DNA of 64,000 nucleotides from an uncultured Eggerthella sp. (lineage in GTDB: Bacteria > Actinomycetota > Coriobacteriia > Coriobacteriales > Eggerthellaceae), in NCBI GenBank assembly GCA_900540345.1, contig UQFK01000006.1:1-64000 (forward strand). The letters run 5' to 3'. Positions within the stretch are counted from its first letter, which is position 1; each line of letters begins with the position of its first letter. The notes beneath the pieces are model-generated. The model was given only the letters and a program-made list of their open reading frames with translations. It did not search any database and was not told the DNA's origin. The position numbers and the translations under genes were made by a program. This document shows, piece by piece, positions 61,525 to 64,000 of this stretch.

Positions 61525-62193
61525 TCACTGTTCTGAATTATTTCTCGCAGCCATTCTATCACGCACGATCGCGCCCACCTGCTGAAAATCAGATATCAGC
61601 ACATCTCGCTTAGAACGGTCATAAATAGCTGCAGCTGGGTGGAATGTTGGCAGAACAAGAAAGCGACCTGCCTGTTGGACAGTGCCACGCAGCTTCGTGA
61701 TACCGACCGTGGTTCGCAAGATGAACTGAGTCGCAAAATTGCCGAGCGTCACGATAACATCAGGATCGATGATCTTGGTCTGAGCACGCAGAAACGGCGC
61801 GCACGCTTCGATCTCATGCGGTTGCGGATTACGATTCTCGGGTGGACGGCACTTCAGTACATTCGCGATAAAGATCTCTTCGCGCGCAAGACCTGCATCC
61901 TTGAGCAATTCATCTAAGAATTTTCCTGCCGCTCCCACAAAAGGAATGCCTTGCAGATCCTCATTCTTGCCAGGAGCTTCTCCCACAACAAGAATACGCG
62001 CATGCGGATTCCCATCACCAAACACAAGGTTGGTGCGTGTCTCACAGAGATCGCAGCGGGTGCATCCCAGCATAGATTCACGCAGCTCCTCGAGCGTTTC
62101 AGCAGGAGCGATCGGATGAGCTTGCGCAGAATGAGCAGGCTTTTCACTTGCATACTGCAAATGCTTTGAGACGATATCCTTCTCGGTCTTCAT
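61525..62193 (-). CDS. Uracil-DNA glycosylase, family 4 (Fe-S)
   Basis: 222 residues. Cys ligands of the 4Fe-4S cluster are seen in C-T-R-C-D-L-C, K-C-R-P-P-E-N-R and E-A-C-A-P-F. V-V-G-E-A-P-G-K-N-E-D is the active-site motif, and P-T-F-H-P-A-A is motif 2. It removes uracil from DNA. The first 35 residues are a variable leader. It lies 21 bp upstream of nifU on the same strand. Confidence 0.94.
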   Translation of the reverse strand: MKTEKDIVSKHLQYASEKPAHSAQAHPIAPAETLEELRESMLGCTRCDLCETRTNLVFGDGNPHARILVVGEAPGKNEDLQGIPFVGAAGKFLDELLKDAGLAREEIFIANVLKCRPPENRNPQPHEIEACAPFLRAQTKIIDPDVIVTLGNFATQFILRTTVGITKLRGTVQQAGRFLVLPTFHPAAAIYDRSKRDVLISDFQQVGAIVRDRMAARNNSEQ

Positions 62194-62200
62194 AGCTCTC

Positions 62201-63472
62201 CTATACGTAGTAGCGAGGCATGCGATGAGAAAACCCGATCGTCACTTCATGTTGGATAGTACCTGCTCGTTTTGCCATCGTATCGATGGATGTGTCGATG
62301 TGAGCATTCGGCCCAGCTATCTGCACGATGTCGCCAATCTGCGGATCGAGCGTTCTATGCCCTGCTCGCGTGCGGATATCGACCTCGAACATGCATTGAT
62401 CCATACAGATATTGCCAACTTGAGATACAGCACGATCCTGATAGGCAAATTTGATCTGACCCGAGAGCAAGCGGATAAGGCCATCGGCATATCCTACCGG
62501 CACCGTACAGATTTTTACACTGCCAGGACTTCGATAGTTCATGCCGTAACTTACCCCTTCGCTCATCGGCACCTGGATAACATTGGTGATGCGAGCATAA
62601 ACGCTCATCGCAGGGCGCAACTGCACAATGCGATGCGTATCATTGGCGGGATGGTAACCATAAAGCGAAATACCAAGGCGCACCATGTCGAAATGCGTCT
62701 TAGGGAAACGATAGATCGCCGCTGAGTTATCACAGTGAACAAGTCCGGGATTGATGCCTGCGGCTTCAAGCGCGCGCATGCTCTCCACGAAACGATTGAT
62801 CTGAATCTGAAAATCGAGGGTCTCTGCAGCATCTGCAGTCGCAAAATGCGTGAAACAACCTTGCAAGTCGAGCGCGCGGTGAAAGCTCACCTGAGAGATG
62901 AATTCGATCACCTGATCATGACGCACGCCAATGCGATTCATGCCCGAGTTGATAGCAAGATGATAGGGTGCTTTCATATTGTGAGCATCAGCGATCTCGG
63001 CATAATGGATCGCAAAATCTGGCGTATAGACTGAAGGAATGATGTGATTGTGGAGCAGCAGCGGAACACTTTCTGCTGGCGGCTCAGAAAGCAGCAAAAT
63101 CGGCTCACGCAAGCCCGCATCACGCAACTGGATGCCCTCATCGACCGTCGCGACCCCCAGATAGGAAGCGCCAGAAGTTGTAGCAAGCTTTGCCACCTCA
63201 ACCGCACCGTGACCATAAGCATCCGCTTTAACGACCGCCATCAAACGCGTGCGGTCTCCAAGTAAATTGCGCGTTGCACGCACGTTATGCTGGATCGCGT
63301 TTCGCTCGATCTCGATCCAAGCCCAACGACGATCCTTCTCCGGAATACTGTCGAGCTCGATCTCTGCAAAGCCTTGAGTCTCATCTCCCTTTTCATGATC
63401 GCGCGAATACTGGAAGTTCGAAGCACGACTATAACGCGAAGGCGCGGTAAATCCATTTATCATTTCGTCCAC
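62201..63472 (-). CDS. alr: Alanine racemase
   Basis: About 423 residues. PLP-Lys lies in V-V-K-A-D-A-Y-G-H-G; the second catalytic base is the Tyr in the Y-G-M-N-Y region; S-G-M-N-R-I-G; and the C-terminal C-M-D-Q-C-M. The N-terminus has about 50 extra residues before the R-W-A-W-I-E-I-E-R strand. GTG 63472 has GAGGAG at 7 bp and is preferred; TTG 63490 and ATG 63463 are alternatives. It makes D-alanine for peptidoglycan, fitting the wall theme of the window. Confidence 0.92.
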   Translation of the reverse strand: MDEMINGFTAPSRYSRASNFQYSRDHEKGDETQGFAEIELDSIPEKDRRWAWIEIERNAIQHNVRATRNLLGDRTRLMAVVKADAYGHGAVEVAKLATTSGASYLGVATVDEGIQLRDAGLREPILLLSEPPAESVPLLLHNHIIPSVYTPDFAIHYAEIADAHNMKAPYHLAINSGMNRIGVRHDQVIEFISQVSFHRALDLQGCFTHFATADAAETLDFQIQINRFVESMRALEAAGINPGLVHCDNSAAIYRFPKTHFDMVRLGISLYGYHPANDTHRIVQLRPAMSVYARITNVIQVPMSEGVSYGMNYRSPGSVKICTVPVGYADGLIRLLSGQIKFAYQDRAVSQVGNICMDQCMFEVDIRTRAGHRTLDPQIGDIVQIAGPNAHIDTSIDTMAKRAGTIQHEVTIGFSHRMPRYYV

Positions 63473-63496
63473 GAACGAACTCCTCTTCAACGATCA

Positions 63497-63524
63497 AAGG
63501 GGCTCCGATCGAACGAAGCCCCTT
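63497..63524 (-). terminator. Possible hairpin between eno and alr
   Basis: AAGGGGCT (63497-63504) pairs with AGCCCCTT (63517-63524) around 12 bases. It lies on the minus strand after the enolase stop but has only a short T-run, so termination is weak or it is an mRNA element. Confidence 0.45.
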
Positions 63525-63543
63525 CCCCTAAGCCAGATCGACT

Positions 63544-64000
63544 CTAGCGATTGATGTTATAAAACGCCTTCATACCAGCGTACTGACCAGCATCTGCAAG
63601 CTCTTCTTCGATGCGAATGAGCTGGTTGTATTTTGCCACACGATCCGAACGTGCAGGAGCGCCTGTCTTGATCTGGCCTGCATTGGTCGCTACTGCCAGA
63701 TCAGCGATGGTGGTGTCCTCAGTCTCGCCAGAACGATGCGACATGACGCAAGCATAGCCTGCTTGCTTTGCCATCTGGATCGCTTCCATAGTCTCGGTAA
63801 GCGAACCGATCTGGTTTACTTTCACGAGGATCGCATTTGCGCAGCCAAGCTCGATACCTTTAGCAAGGCGCTTGGAGTTGGTTACAAACAGATCGTCACC
63901 AACCAACTGGACCTTATCACCAATACGATCGGTGAGCTTCTTCCAGCCATCCCAATCTTCTTCAGCCATGCCGTCTTCGATCGAGATGATTGGATACTTC
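63544..64000 (-). CDS. eno: Enolase C-terminal part (partial, runs off right edge)
   Basis: About 151 C-terminal residues. Y-P-I-I-S-I-E-D-G-M-A-E-E-D-W-D-G-W is the Mg2+-binding strand-loop, V-G-D-D-L-F-V-T-N gives the second Asp ligand, L-V-K-V-N-Q-I-G-S carries the catalytic Lys, and H-R-S-G-E-T-E-D follows. Ends at 63544. Glycolysis, 2-phosphoglycerate to phosphoenolpyruvate. The N-terminus and start are outside the window. Confidence 0.95.
   Translation of the reverse strand, partial: KYPIISIEDGMAEEDWDGWKKLTDRIGDKVQLVGDDLFVTNSKRLAKGIELGCANAILVKVNQIGSLTETMEAIQMAKQAGYACVMSHRSGETEDTTIADLAVATNAGQIKTGAPARSDRVAKYNQLIRIEEELADAGQYAGMKAFYNINR

Overview
This is a 64 kb chromosomal segment of a bacterium of about 50% G+C, densely packed and almost entirely housekeeping. 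It contains no rRNA, CRISPR array, insertion sequence or prophage that I can see. The best taxonomic guess is an anaerobic actinomycete of the class Coriobacteriia, Cryptobacterium/Slackia/Eggerthella-like. That is inference from three things: the actinobacterial fhaA-fhaB-pstP-rodA/pbpA-pknB cluster, a desulfoferrodoxin (superoxide reductase), and a GatCAB operon with an F-type ATP synthase at moderate G+C. Species cannot be fixed from sequence alone. Layout: 1-0.95 kb, end of a histidine operon (hisA end, hisF). 0.95-6.1 kb, an OmpR-type two-component system divergent from two tandem paralogous MFS transporters, with a rich regulatory region between them. 6.1-9.4 kb, gatCAB. 9.4-17.4 kb, UspA, a DUF4012 membrane protein, MscS, EngB, RNase HI, SerA and SstT, with a 165-bp inverted-repeat element between rnhA and serA. 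17.7-25.3 kb, tRNA-Leu and the signalling/cell-wall cluster, in which the SEDS polymerase and the class B PBP are fused. 25.4-29.1 kb, tRNA-Arg and a riboflavin-type ECF transporter. 29.1-29.7 kb, a gene-poor, AT-rich island with a possible structured RNA and a 38-residue membrane peptide. 29.7-41.6 kb, tag, DUF2207, tRNA-Ser x2, aroK, aroE, tadA, ispE, lemA, an ABC-F protein, a surface cyclophilin with a stop codon in its signal peptide, a second UspA and a TetR regulator. 41.8-48.9 kb, the ATP synthase operon atpIBEFHAGDC on the minus strand. 49-53.9 kb, comEB, upp, glyA, a lipoprotein, rpiB and a lipase-like hydrolase. 54-64 kb, two coupled flavoproteins (one fused to a complete TsaC domain), desulfoferrodoxin, lgt, a zinc-ribbon protein, a PAS-GGDEF cyclase with a Cys-rich partner, NifU, UDG, alr and the end of enolase. 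How the genes work together: FhaA, FhaB, PstP and the PASTA kinase form a phospho-signalling module that in actinobacteria controls peptidoglycan growth, here beside its target machine (RodA-PBP). serA, sstT and glyA serve serine and one-carbon supply; rpiB, upp and comEB serve pentose and pyrimidine metabolism; atp supplies or consumes the proton gradient. Most worth a second look: the regulatory architecture at 2.8-4.6 kb, the inverted-repeat element at 14.7 kb, the RodA-PBP fusion, the flavoprotein-TsaC fusion, the nonsense codon at 39909-39911, and the small-peptide/structured-RNA locus at 29.3-29.6 kb.
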